64,000 bases of DNA from the NCBI GenBank assembly GCA_950097015.1, contig CATNEN010000007.1, positions 5,632,001 through 5,696,000 on the forward strand, given 5' to 3'. The translations under genes and the position numbers were made by a program. A model generated the notes under the pieces. The model was given only the letters and a program-made list of their open reading frames with translations. It made no database searches and had not been told where the DNA came from. Source of the stretch: Macrostomum hystrix (Eukaryota > Platyhelminthes > Macrostomidae). Below, in pieces: positions 1 through 11,394 of the stretch (within the stretch, counting starts at the first letter, position 1; each line of letters starts with the position of its first letter).

Positions 1-2518
1 TCTAGCAAAAGTTGCCTTTGTTTCGGCTTGATCTTCTATCGTCTTGTAGTGTAGGTATAGGCTTTGAAAATTTTAACGAGGACAAGCAAGGACCCACTCC
101 TACAGTGCTCCTCCCCGCTGACTCGGCGGCGCACGCTCGCAAGCATTGTCAAGTGTTCATTTGAATCTACTGATCAAGCCCATAACAAAGCTACGGCTAC
201 GGTGTCCTCCATAGTCTATGGCCCAGAGCGGCGCGCAGCTCGCCTAGGCGTGTTGTTGTTGCCAGTGTGGTGGCAAGACTGAAGAGCAGCCCCCCCTAGG
301 GTCTGGGCAGTAGGAGGCGGGACAGGTTCTGCATGAAACCACCTGTTGCCTCTACCTGTGTCATTCAAAGCAATTTGCTTTACTACCATATTCACTTCCC
401 TGTCCCTATAGAAATTGTAAGAAATAAATAAGGAGCCGCAAGCAGTGTGGGAGGAGCCGCGCAGTCCACTCCGTCATCACAGATCGTCACGCACCACTCA
501 ATTATGAAGTTCTTCAGCTTTTTATGGCCGAAATTTGTTTAAATTTTGTTTGATTGACAGCTTATCTCACAATTCACTGACTAGACCAGTTTTCAACTTT
601 GGCATTGAATTTAACAGTGAGTTTTTACAAAGTATTCGCTCTTATATTGGACGAAATCCACTCGCCACATTCTGTAAATGAAGATTGACGTCCCAAGCTG
701 TATGATTGTTGACTTCATTAAGTAAAGAGAAGCACTCGCAATGCCAATTTAAAATATATAGACTTCAATGAAATGGTGGCACATGTAATCATCCCGGCAA
801 CGCCCATGCCCACCACCTTGGGGCCAAAGGTAACCACTGCAAGTGTGTGGTTTTAATGCATCGAGAAACTGTACCAATCAGCTACGAGTAAATAGACAAA
901 TCTCGAGTCCTGCAAACAGCGATTTTGCATCTCTAAACAGCCTCTCGTTTTGAAAACGCCGCAATAGTATCTGGCGATGGTGCATTGTGGGGAGGGTGGT
1001 TCGCGCGCCAAATGAAACAAATTGGATAAGAGATTTGCACCAAGCGCTCAGCCAGAATAGCCAGGACAATTTGAGGCCTTTGGCGGCAACCCGATAAGAT
1101 AAAGCGGGTTGGGGGGGAGAAAAATTGAGCACGCTCGACGGGATCCGCCGGCCCGCCTGCTCGGGAGGCTGCAAAGCTCAAACAAGACTCAAACACAGCG
1201 GACTGTTCGAGACCTGTACCCCCACGTAATAGAAAACTGACTTGTAACTAAGAGAGTTTCCCAAATCGAAGGGCCAACGGAATCCCAAAGCCGTCAGTCA
1301 CGCCTGGGAACACGCAAGCTTAAATCTGAGCTGAGCACGTAGCGCTCACAGCTCAGCCTGGGAACCAGAACTCATTCTTATCAACCAGTCTCTATGTAAA
1401 CTGTTTCATCCACTTAGCATTCTTCAATGCACAGTCGTTCCATTAAAAAAATATCAAATTATCCCACGTTTCAAATATAGTAAGACATCAAAGTGTCCTC
1501 TGAATTTGTCTCCCGTGCAAAATCCCCCCCGGTGGTTGATTTCGGTTTCATTCCGTCTATCGCCTTCGCTCCGCCCTTACACAACACGCACGCAACCCAG
1601 CAGGAAAATGACCAGCGGAGGTCGAGAAGAGTGACGGGTGTCCAAACCAGCTTCCCCTTCTGCTCCCGCCTCGGAGCCACTATCCGGCTGTCAATCTGGC
1701 CCGAGTAGCATCATCATGGACAGGCGACCCCCCCACGGGGTCCGACACCCTGCGACGCGCCAGGCAGCCACCGCGGGCTCCCGCTGCCAATCAGAGAGGC
1801 CCTCAACAATCTCCAGTCCTCCTTGAGCTGGGCTGCTGCATAGCTAGCGGGCTACTGACACCGTCCAAGATTTACTGACAGGCAGCTGTCAGTCAATGCG
1901 TTGCATCTGCTGTGCGCCCGCCTGCCTGACTGTCTGTCTCCGCATTTCTCTCCTGCCCCGGCACTAATTGCTAGCATCAGCGGGGACCCCCTCTTCAGGC
2001 CCTCCTAGCCAGCCAGCTCTCTCGCCATAGTCGTTGACTCCTGGCTGGCTGTTAAAGACACTCCCGACTGTCTTTAGACAAAAAGCACTGCCAACTGCGT
2101 TTAGAGGGCTGCTCAACTTGGAGAGTGAGAATCTTCTCCACCTCTGAGTTGGTAGGAAATTAGCTTTGCTTGCATTTTATTTTGACCAAAATGATAGAAA
2201 TGACTTAAAACCTGTCTTTTAATAGACCATCTAAAGCAAACCTAACCATTCAGTTTGGCAGGCTCTCACAGCAGAGTGAGGACGCAATCTCTATATTCAC
2301 AGATTCAATATAAAGATAGCAGATCATATGAGCCTTATCTTCATAGCAGTTTGCTTAACTAAATAACATATTTAGCTGGATTCGAAATTAAAAATGCACA
2401 AGTCGCATTATCCGGATAGCCACATGGTTATTTAAGTTTAGAAATTTCGTAGGTTTGTTTTAATGAGTTATAAAGCTCGATTGCTTAAAAACCCGTCTTT
2501 TTGATTTCGTCTGTTACA
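1..2518. other. gene-free stretch
   Basis: I see no conserved protein, RNA gene or strong repeat here. Short open frames on both strands have no recognisable motif and no exon-like composition. A C/G-rich patch at about 1500-2100 is unexplained. This lies downstream of the lipoxygenase gene. Confidence 0.5.
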
Positions 2519-2888
2519 AAAGCCTGTCAATGTCTGTTCTGAAAGCCTGTCAATCTGTCTGTTCTGAAAGCCTGTCAATCTGTCTGTTCTGAAAGCCTGT
2601 TAATCTGTCTGTTCTGAAAGCCTGTCAATCTGTCTGTTCTGAAAGCCTGTCAATCTGTCTGTTCTGAAAGCCTGTCAATCTGTCTGTTCTGAAAGCCTGT
2701 CAATCTGTCTGTTCTGAAAGCCAGTCAATCTGTCTGTTCTGAAAGCCAGTCAATCTGTCTGTTCTGAAAGCCAGTCAATCTGTCTGTTCTGAAAGCCTGT
2801 TAATCTGTCTGTTCTGAAAGCCAGTCAATCTGTCTGTTCTGAAAGCCTGTTAATCTGTCTGTTCTGAAAGCCAGTCAATGTGTCTGCT
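2519..2888. repeat. minisatellite, 25-bp unit
   Basis: About 14-15 tandem copies of a unit containing AAGCCTGTCAATCTGTCTG followed by TTCTGA. Copies differ mostly at CCTGT/CCAGT and TCAAT/TTAAT. The array lies between the lipoxygenase 3' end and the window edge. Confidence 0.95.
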
Positions 2889-3907
2889 CTAAATTGTGTC
2901 ATAAAACAGTAAAAAAATACAGTTGTAAGATAAGCTTCAGTTATTTATGTTAATTAAACGCAATATATTTAGAAGCATGATTCAAGAAAGATTCTAAAGC
3001 TGTGTTCTTTAGAACGTTAGCGAGGAGATCAGCTGTGCATTGCACAGTGCAGTCACGATTTGTCTATGGTAAAAGCTAGCAGAACCGCAGAGCCAGTGTG
3101 TGCTATCTAGTGCTATATATGACTCGGATAAAAATCACGTGGTACCGAGTATAGACTGAGACGAAAAAAGCGCATGCATATAGTCAACAAAAGTGACCAT
3201 TTCTTCAGCCAAAAAATTATTTGCATACTACTGGCGTTTAGGCTAATAAGTAGTGCAGCTGATGTAAAACATTTTTTTCTGGCGAAAAACTTTAAATAGA
3301 TAGAAAACTCGCGATCTTCTTATTGCACTACTTATTAACAGTTTAGCAGAAACGGGTGAACAAATTGACTGAAAAGAGAACTAACAGAAAAACATAAAAA
3401 GGAAATAATAAATAAAAACTTAATATTGCAGGAAACATTTATGACTATCAAATGATTTGTTTCAGGCAGCAAGTAAACAAAAAGCAGCAAGATACTACTC
3501 ATAAAAGTTAAGTAGTACGCAGCAAGAGGCGGTGGCACAGCCCTAACAAATAAACAAGCAGGCATGGAATGGATATCTTGGAAATAGCATATACACATAG
3601 GAATTTATATATTCGAAGTAACAAATATTGCACTGAGAAAATATAAAACGACAAAATTGGGAATGTAATCGTAAATTGCGCAGATTGAAATCAGTTGAAG
3701 TGACTCAGAGAGACAGACAGTAGCGATAGTTTTGGCAATAAGCCTGTCATCAAAGCTTTTGTTTAATAATAGCTAGATTGCTATGCATAGAAATGGCAGC
3801 ACGACCAGGAAAAGCGTTTAGTAAAGTTACTTTTTTAAAATTGCTACGAAAAACGCAAAGTACATGTACAAAAGTACAGCTCCGGAGTCATTAATAAATC
3901 AATTGTC
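2889..3907. other. AT-rich flank, possible 3' UTR of the lipoxygenase
   Basis: No coding potential was recognised. On the minus strand an ATTAAA-type signal occurs near 3763-3768, about 140 bases past the lipoxygenase stop, and could be its polyadenylation signal. This is weak evidence. Confidence 0.3.
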
Positions 3908-6900
3908 TCAGACAACCAGGTGATTAAGCATTCGGTCCGGATCCAGCGCGGTGTACAGGTACACGGGATCCCGGTTGCCATTCCGAGACTTAATGGTGCC
4001 ACTGGCGGCTGCGAGCTCTTCCTTGAATCTGCGGGAGTGGCCGGGTGGTGAGCATTCTTGGACTTGGCGGAAAAAAAACAATCAAACTGACAGCCCGCTA
4101 AAAGTACATCAAATGTGAAGTGAGACTCGCTAGTTTATTAACTTAGCTTAGTCACGCGAAGAGGCCACACACATTTGATGAATGTGAGCACATGCGTGAG
4201 TGTGTGCCCGCGTACAGTATCTGTGTGCGTGTGTGCTCAGGAGTCAGCGGAATGGGCAGAATTGCCTGCCCGCTGGCTGCGGGTCTACTGCCACCAAATG
4301 TTGTACCAGTGCCCGCAGCCCTCGTGCAAATATTATTATAGTGAGCTACGTATCGACCCCTATGTCATGGGTCTGTCCTCTGTTTGTCTGACGTCAGTTT
4401 CTATTATTAGAAAGTCACGTGACTCCATCCTTCCCATTTTTATGCGCTACCAGGCTACAAAGGGTTGCTATTTGAGTGTGAGGCAAATCACCCTGACCGC
4501 AGTGCGATGATCTTATAAAACTTTCTGGTGGCAGCTCGAGCACTATCTTACTACTGTTAGTACTAGTCGGAATTCGATTCCCAGGCTTCAGCTTGAAGCA
4601 GGTCATCTCACAATTTGGTTAATCTCTGTTCGAAAATGCCAAGCACTTTCGTGAGATGCCAATGCTCTTTGTGAGATACAAAAGAGCATTTGAGCAGACC
4701 GGCAACACTGGCGAGTCATGAGCTGGGTCAAGTCTGCTGATTTTTAAACTTTAATACAATCTAAGAAAGTTGGTCATTTAAACAAACAAGGGCTTAAATT
4801 AATGAGGAAAAATTGTCCCTAATGAAAACGTAGTTGACTGGCGGCAGTTTAATTTTTTATTTATATAGGTAGGACATAATCAAGCAGGTAGGATGTAATC
4901 TAATGTCTAATGTTCCCATTTGAACCTCGAATGATTTCGTCTCGAAATCAGTGAATGTCATACAAGTAATTTTTATTAGGTAAATCCTGATAAAGGTTTT
5001 GTAATAGACTGACTGTAATCAGCCATTAGTGAGTCGATCAATCAAGAGGTGCTCAAAGAGCACGAGACAGCGACTCGTGGAGAAGGCCGATCTCGCGTAT
5101 GCTTTAGACTCGCGTTGACCCCAGTTTGCTATGAGTTGAGCAGACCGGCAACACTGGCGAGTCCTAACCTGGGTCTCGTTAACCCATTCTCATTTGGTAT
5201 CAAAGCTAGAAAAGCAATCAAAATCAAATAATTTAGTAGCAAACTAGATGGAATTGCTATGACCCCATGACTATAAATTCAGCTCATTGTGATCGTCATT
5301 CAACGATTTTTAATTACTTATTTCGTGTCTCGAAGGAATCGTTAAGGGAGGTCGCAGAAATATTAACTCGTCTCTTTGCCAAATCCTGTTAAATTTTTTT
5401 CGCAGAAACAAACAAATTAGCGAGTTTGGCATTCTTTTCAACAGTCAAGATAAATATCGGAAAGTACATTTATACTCGTATATTAAGATATTTAGCAGGA
5501 CGTGAAAGTACATTACTGTAATCAGCCGTTAGTGAGTCGTTCAGCCAAGAGGCGCTCAATGAGCACAAGGGCTGCGACTCGTGGAGAAGGCCGATCTTAC
5601 GCGTTCTATAGACTCGCGTTGACTCCAGTCTGCTATAGCAATGTTGAGCAGACCAGAAACACAGGCAAGTCAGTTAAAGGTTTAGTTAAGACTGTTCAGG
5701 ATAGGTACAGAACATTACTCGTAGAATAAGAAATCCTAATTTTCGTAACGTGCACTGAAAGAAACAATTGATTGATATACGAGTACTTCAGTGCACAAAG
5801 CTAAACCACAGCTCTTAGGCAAGCACTTAGATTTACTCACTCTTGCAGCATCTTGATTGCGGCCGGGTCATAGTTCAACTGCAAGTCGTACTCGCCCAGT
5901 CGACCGCCGCGCTGTCGCTGACACAGCCTGAAGGACAGCAGCGTGTCCAGGAACTCGCGCTTGCAGGGCAGAGTTTGCAGGCTCTCCTCCGGCGGAAGGT
6001 CCTCCTGATATGGTTGATAAGGCGATCAGACTGGCGTGTTCACACCTAGTCAAGATCATCTCTGTTCCCCACCCCAACCCCCGTCCCCACTGGTAGCCAC
6101 CCCAATCCCGATTGTACCCACTAGCACCCACCCCAATCCATACTGTTCTTAGTTACACCCATCCCAATCCTCCTGTTCCTCTGATACCAACGCACTCTAA
6201 TCCCACGGTTCCAACCATAGATAAATAGACACTAGATATGTAATTTGCGAAAAATGCGTTTGTCTACTTCTCAGTAGCACAATTTGCGTTTTTTGTCTTT
6301 AAAAGGGTTAGAAATAAAATGTAAAAAAATAGAGAGAAAGTGGAGTCAATTAATTTATTGTTGTGTTTGAATTTTACATCGATGATTACTATTATTAACT
6401 AGTTGACATTTTGATTTAACAAACAGCACACAAACCGCACAGCAGTAGCTCGCAGGCCACGAATTTTTTTGTGGATACTGATGCCCAGACTCCGCATATG
6501 CTTGCTATGCCGCAGATTGAGTGACATATCTTATGTATTCTAGTATTTGTGGTTCCAACAATCACCGATCCCAATCACACCATTTTCACCCCAATCCCTA
6601 CTGTTGCGAATGACACCCACCTAATCCCTTGTTTTCACTGACACCCAGCTCAATCCCCAGTTCCCACTGACAACCACCCCAGGCCAAATCCCTACTGTTC
6701 CGAATGACACCCACCCCAATCCTCCTGTTCTCACTGACACTCACCCCAATCCCCCTGTTCTCACTGACACCCACCCCAGGCCAAATCCCTACTGTTCCGA
6801 ATGACACCCACCCCAGGCCCAATCCCTACTGTTCCGAATGACACCCACCCCAGGCCCAATCCCTACTTTTCTCAATGATATCCACCCCAATCCTCCTGTT

Positions 6901-9900
6901 CTCACTGACGCTCACCCCAATCCCCCTGTTCTCACTGACACCCACCCCAGGCCAAATCCCTACTGTTCCGAATGACAACCACCCCAGGCCCAATCCCTAC
7001 TGTTCTCAATGATATCCACCCCAATCCTCCTGTTCTCACTGACGCTCACCCCAATCCCCCTGTTCTCACTGACGCTCACCCCAATCCCCCTGTTCTCACT
7101 GACACCCACCCCAATCCCCCTGTTTCACTGACACCACCCCAATCCCCCTGTTCTCACTGACACTCACCCCAATCCCCCTGTTCTCACTGACACCCACCCC
7201 AATCCCCCTGTTCTCACTGACACCCACCCCAATCCCCCTGTTCTCACTGACACCCACCCCAATCCCCCTGTTCTCACTGACACTCACCCCAATCCCCATG
7301 TTCTCACTCACACCCGCCCCAATCCCCTGTTCTCACTGACACCCGCTCACATCCTCCTCGCCTCCACTCACCGCAGGATCCTGCGGCAGGCAGCCGTGTA
7401 GAGCTAGCGGGTAATTAGGCGGAAATCCATACTCATCAAATTGGGGATTCCAGGCCGCTGATCCCTGTACGCAGATCATAAACAGCAGGTTAGTGAGCAG
7501 TGGCACCAGCTCATCAACGTGTTGAATGCCGCCTTTGCCAGGCAAGCCTTTGAGGCCGAGGCCGCCCTTCTCCATCGGGTTGGTCATCTCCACCCACCAG
7601 GCCTGCAGCTCAATGTCCTCCATTAGGCGGCGCTTCATAGCCTCCATGGGGTTGGCGTAGTAGTAGCGGGCGAGACGGTCGCTGTAGCCGTTGATCACCT
7701 TGTGCAGTAGCATGGCGTCCTCGCTGAATTGGTTGCGGGTGGAGAACTGGCATGATGAAAAATACATTACATCTGACAGACAAACTACCTACAGCTTCAG
7801 CAAATTATTTCAGAGACAAATATAGCTATGCGCAAAAGACACGCACCGATAAGGATAGCCTGGAAGCACGCTTGAGTCATAAACTCCTCTGGACTCCAGC
7901 TCTCTGTAGATGTTGACTTGCTGATCAAATCGCCAGCCCTTGTAGGCCTTCTTAAGCAGCTGCCTAATGCCCTTCCTGGATAGTTGAATATTCTGTCCAA
8001 TCCAGCCGCTGTCGCTAAAGAACCAGTCCTTCAGACGGGCATTCACAGCTAGCAGGTGCTGGAAGTGAGGAGCCAAAGCCTGATAGATCGGGTGACTCTG
8101 GGCCAGGTTTTTGCGCATAGCAACATAGACGCCCTCCAGGATGAGGTGATGCATGAGCCGGTGCACAACCATGTGATAACAGGAGTCGGCTAGGTTGAAC
8201 CACAGCTTGGCGTGCAGCCAGGCGTGCGGACTGTCAGTGGGCATAATGACGGGAGTGCCTGGGCCAACGCTCTGATTCAGCTGAATAGCCAGTGGCACCA
8301 GCTGCAGTCGTTCGGTCCAGAAGAACAGTGCCATCGGGGAGCAGAACTGGCGACCGTTCTTGCACTCGACACCTTCCATGATGGCGTAGTCGACTATGAA
8401 CAGGCGCCTCGCATCCAGGATGTGCTGCAGACTCCAGCCCTCCAGGTGCGGCTTCAGCCATTCGACAGCCACGCCAAAATTATCCGGTATGGCCTTGCAG
8501 ACCCGGATAACAAACGGATTGCAGCCGCGAAGGCGTTGCGCTCCGAATGTTACATCTAGCTCCTGGGATGTAGGAGACCAGCGCTGCACAGACAGGGGCT
8601 CGGTTATGCTGTACGTCCTGGCAGGGTAGAAGGATGCAATTTTAAATGCATTTCTAGTCACTCGCGATTGCGAGACTTCGAAAACTGCTTACTAACAGTA
8701 GCGAGTGTTGAAGAATTTGACACTGCTCACTAACAGTAGCGAGTGTTAAAAGAATTTGAAAACTGCCTACTAACAGTAGCGAGTGTTAAAGAATTTGAAA
8801 CTGCTCACAACAGTAGCGAGTGTTGAAGATTTGACAGATTTGACACTGCTCACTAACTAGCAGTGGCGAGTGTTAAAAGAATTTGAAAACTGCCTACTAA
8901 CAGTAGCGAGTGTTAAATACGAATAGACATTAGTAGATGTACTAATAGACAAATAATTAAGCGAATTCAAACGTACAAAATAAACTCACCGATAATAGTT
9001 AAGCATCTCGTCGAAGCTGGCAAAATGGTCCACACTGGCGTAGTGCACATCCAAGCCTTTGCTGAGAATGATCTCATCCTTGGTCCGCTCAATAGTCCAG
9101 CGATTGTCAAACGTGAACGTCTCGTCCAGTGGCACAGACTGCAGCTCCAGCGGCAGGCCGGCCATTCGCTGATAAAGCTGAAAATTGTTCCTGCGCTCAG
9201 TGAGCTCAGCAATGCGCTCATCCGGCATGGGATCGTCGGCCGGTAGGAAGGACTCGCAGTCATGGGCGAAATAATGACGATCCGGGTGAATCCACCGGTG
9301 CAAGGGGAAGTATGAGTACAGCCACTTGCCTCCGATGCCCTGGCGACGGTCCCTTTATAGGTTCAGATTTGGAGTACAAAATTATTTTTTGTGCAGGGAA
9401 ACAGAATAGGGATTTAAAGAATTACGGACTCGTGGTGCGATGGGATTTAGAGGGTCAAGGGAGGGGGTCGGTGGCAGAGCGGTTAACGCATTTGCCTCTC
9501 GCACCAATGTCTCTGAGCTCAATTTCGCAGCGAGGCCACATTTATTTGGGGCGCAGCCGCGGAGAGAAGGCTTTGGGGGCTTGTCCTGCAATTTACGCCC
9601 TTGAGTGCCAACCTCCAAGGCAGTGAGAGTGTACATTGCCTGACGATGAGAAAGTCAGAGCAGATGGACACACCTGTGTGAGCGTGTGCCTGCGTATTGT
9701 ACCTGAGTGTGCGTGTGCTCAGGGGTCAGCGAAATGGACAGAATAGTCTTCTCGCTGGCTGCAGGTCTAGTGTCACCAAATGATGTTCCAGTGCCCGCAG
9801 CCCTCCCACAATTATTATTATTATTATTATTATCGTAAATTTTAACAGCTCTGGTTCAGCTTTAAGGAATAAATAAAAGTTAGAAAAATTCTAAGGATAG

Positions 9901-10305
9901 CTGTGTAGCACGCGATGTTGGCAGTAAATAAACTCAGTGAAGTGATGAGATAGTTTTAATATCTACAAACAGTTTCACACAAGCCGAGCAGCCGCGAGAT
10001 CATCACCTCACAATAACCTTCTCGCAGAACCAGTCAAAGTCAACTCCGGATGCGTCGCGCCAGAACTCAATCTTGTGCACCTTGCCGAAGCCTTTGCGGC
10101 ACCAGCTGGCCTGCGGTATGGTGAACTTATCTCGCACGCTGCCATCTTCCTCTTGAAAGAATGCGTTGCTAAGGGAGAAGGCCGGGGACGCATTGCCCTC
10201 CTTGTCGTACATGTGCAGAGTCACCGTGGGCCCCTGGTCCGCCACTTTGTAGTCTGATGTGACCGAGCAGATTTCAAATGCAATCTTGGACGACTTCGAG
10301 CCCAT
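3908..10305 (-). CDS. lipoxygenase homologue (PLAT + LOX domain), altered metal ligands
   Basis: Six coding exons on the minus strand join in frame: 10305-10007, 9352-8990, 8617-7847, 7723-7372, 6004-5841, 4028-3908. All have GT/AG borders and compatible phases (2,2,2,0,2), giving 689 aa, a normal animal lipoxygenase length. Residues about 8-115 are a PLAT/C2-like domain (ending in WFCEKVIV, then WLYSYFPLHRW). The rest is the alpha-helical LOX domain with GCNPFVIRVC, IPDNF, the WLHAK block and HPIYQALAPH. Known enzymes bind a non-haem metal through H-x4-H, a later His, an Asn and the C-terminal carboxylate, usually of Ile. Here the first pair is H369-x3-H373, the third His position is Ser566, Asn570 is kept and the chain ends LVV. 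Catalysis is therefore doubtful although the gene is intact. The start is the ATG of MGSKSSK at 10305; an acceptor-like CAG just upstream suggests a 5' UTR intron. Introns 2 and 4 hold minisatellites; introns 1 and 5 hold SINE copies. Confidence 0.9.
4175..4345 (+). mobile_element. SINE family A, 5'-truncated copy
   Basis: Shares the segment running from TGTGAGTGTGTGCC through GGTCAGCG-like sequence to CCAGTGCCCGCAGCCCTC with the fuller copy at 9466-9836. It ends in a short ATTATTAT tail. It sits in lipoxygenase intron 5 and lacks the tRNA-like head. Confidence 0.7.
4691..4737 (+). repeat. dispersed repeat B, fragment
   Basis: GAGCAGACCGGCAACACTGG and the following GCGAGTC match the 3' part of the repeats at 5008-5180 and 5514-5690. 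It looks like a truncated third copy within the same intron. Confidence 0.6.
5008..5180 (+). repeat. dispersed repeat B, copy 1
   Basis: About 170 bp beginning ACTGTAATCAGCC and including GCGACTCGTGGAGAAGGCCG and GACTCGCGTTGAC. It is roughly 80 percent identical, by eye, to the copy at 5514-5690 and lies in the same orientation in lipoxygenase intron 5. It could be a SINE or MITE fragment; I cannot assign a class. Confidence 0.7.
5514..5690 (+). repeat. dispersed repeat B, copy 2
   Basis: Second long copy of the element at 5008-5180, sharing ACTGTAATCAGCC at its start and TTGAGCAGACC near its end. Scattered substitutions and small indels show the copies are not recent. Confidence 0.7.
6057..6210. 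repeat. degenerate outlier of the intron 4 minisatellite
   Basis: Scattered CCCACCCCAATCC-type units, diverged from the main array at 6555-7348. They begin about 50 bases from the acceptor of lipoxygenase exon 5. The intervening 6211-6554 is AT-rich with no recognised feature. Confidence 0.6.
6555..7348. repeat. minisatellite, about 29-bp unit, lipoxygenase intron 4
   Basis: Tandem units of CTGTTCTCACTGACACCCA followed by CCCCAATCCC, purer toward 7350 and more diverged toward 6555. The array starts about 25 bases inside the intron from the exon 4 donor. On the gene strand many units read GGTGAGTG or GGTGGGTG, resembling the real donor (GTGAGTGG). Confidence 0.95.
8690..8925. repeat. minisatellite, about 40-bp unit, lipoxygenase intron 2
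   Basis: Five to six units containing CTAACAGTAGCGAGTGTTAA and GAATTTGAAAACTGC fill most of the 372-bp intron between exons 2 and 3. Unit length varies by small indels. Confidence 0.9.
9466..9836 (+). mobile_element. tRNA-derived SINE family A, longest copy
   Basis: The 5' part resembles a tRNA with an A-box (TGGCAGAGCGGTTAACGC) and a B-box-like GAGCTCAATTTCGC about 45 bases on, which together suggest a Pol III promoter. A unique body of about 250 bp follows, and the copy ends in an (ATT)n tail. It lies in lipoxygenase intron 1. Partial copies occur at 4175-4345 and 23570-23690. The mixed structure (head, body, simple-repeat tail) is typical of SINEs. Confidence 0.75.
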
Positions 10306-11394
10306 GGCACCGCAGCTGTACAGGTCAGAGAATCTAGTTAGGGAGCAGCATTCATGTTTATCTGTAATATTATGTACAACAATCTTTGAGAAGGATGAGA
10401 CTGCATCAAAGACTGCTACAGATTCGGTGGGCAATAACCAATGGTCTACTATTGGATAGCTTGGCTTAGGGTAAGTAGATGTGGGGTTGGCAATTGGCTT
10501 GCCACCAAACAATATGGCAATAGATTTTTTTGGGGAATAGCCCTAAAGTCATCTTCAATTCTTCAAAATGTTTATCTGCATCATCAAAACATTCCCATAG
10601 CCTATGTACATCCCAATCCTTGCGAAACGCTAACAAAACAAGGTTATCAAAACAATGTTGGCAAAGACTAGCTATATAGTACCTTGCTAACTTGGATACT
10701 GTTTCCTTGGTGAAAGGTCACAGTGTGTTTGCCCATCCCACCTTTCTGCTAACAAATCTATATTTTACATTGTACATTGTAGTTAAATATAAAGGAAGAA
10801 CTGCCAACTAGGCAGCTCCTCCCATATCTTCTTTCCCACTCACCCTGCAAGCAAGGCCTGAGCCTCAACTGGGCTGCAAGCAAGAATACAGCCCAGAACA
10901 CAATGTTGTGACTCCATGGTCATCTTAGCTAATAGGCTGAAGGAAACAAAATGTCAAGTGTTTCACTTGGACATACTACTGTTTACACCCTAGGCATGCA
11001 CTATTTAGATGCTGGGTCTTAGCCCTAAAGCCACAGCTGCCTGTTCTGCCCTGCCTTTCTGTCTATGTCCTTAAGAGCTCCTTGACCTTAGTTTCTATGT
11101 GTTTATCCAACCATTTACCTAAATCAATATAGTTAGATCTGTTCATACACAGATTAAGTATTGATCATACATTCATAGATTACATTTATTGATTTGTTTA
11201 AATGAACAAATGAACAGCATATAAAGTGTAAACTCCTGTCATTTCCTATTCTATCTCTTAAATCAAGTCATATACTTGATAGCTACAGAAGAGTAGTACA
11301 GTATACATGTAACTCACAGAAATTAAGATGTGTAGTTTGCACTGCATTGTAATGTCAACCTTACTGTTACCCTTACACATTACCCTACAGTGAA
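10306..11394. other. lipoxygenase upstream region, gene-free
   Basis: Likely holds the 5' UTR and promoter of the lipoxygenase. The sequence just upstream of its ATG (minus strand, near 10320) reads CCTGTACAG and could be a splice acceptor, so a non-coding first exon may lie here. I recognise no other gene. Confidence 0.35.

Noticed and set aside
7333-7371. Extension of lipoxygenase exon 4 past 7372
   Set aside because: The open frame continues as SGGEEDVSGCQ into the minisatellite, while GCG|GTGAGT at 7372 is a strong donor and exon 5 continues the family sequence in phase.
9466-9545. A functional tRNA gene
   Set aside because: A- and B-box-like sequences are present but I cannot draw a full cloverleaf, and the segment continues into a SINE body with an ATT tail.
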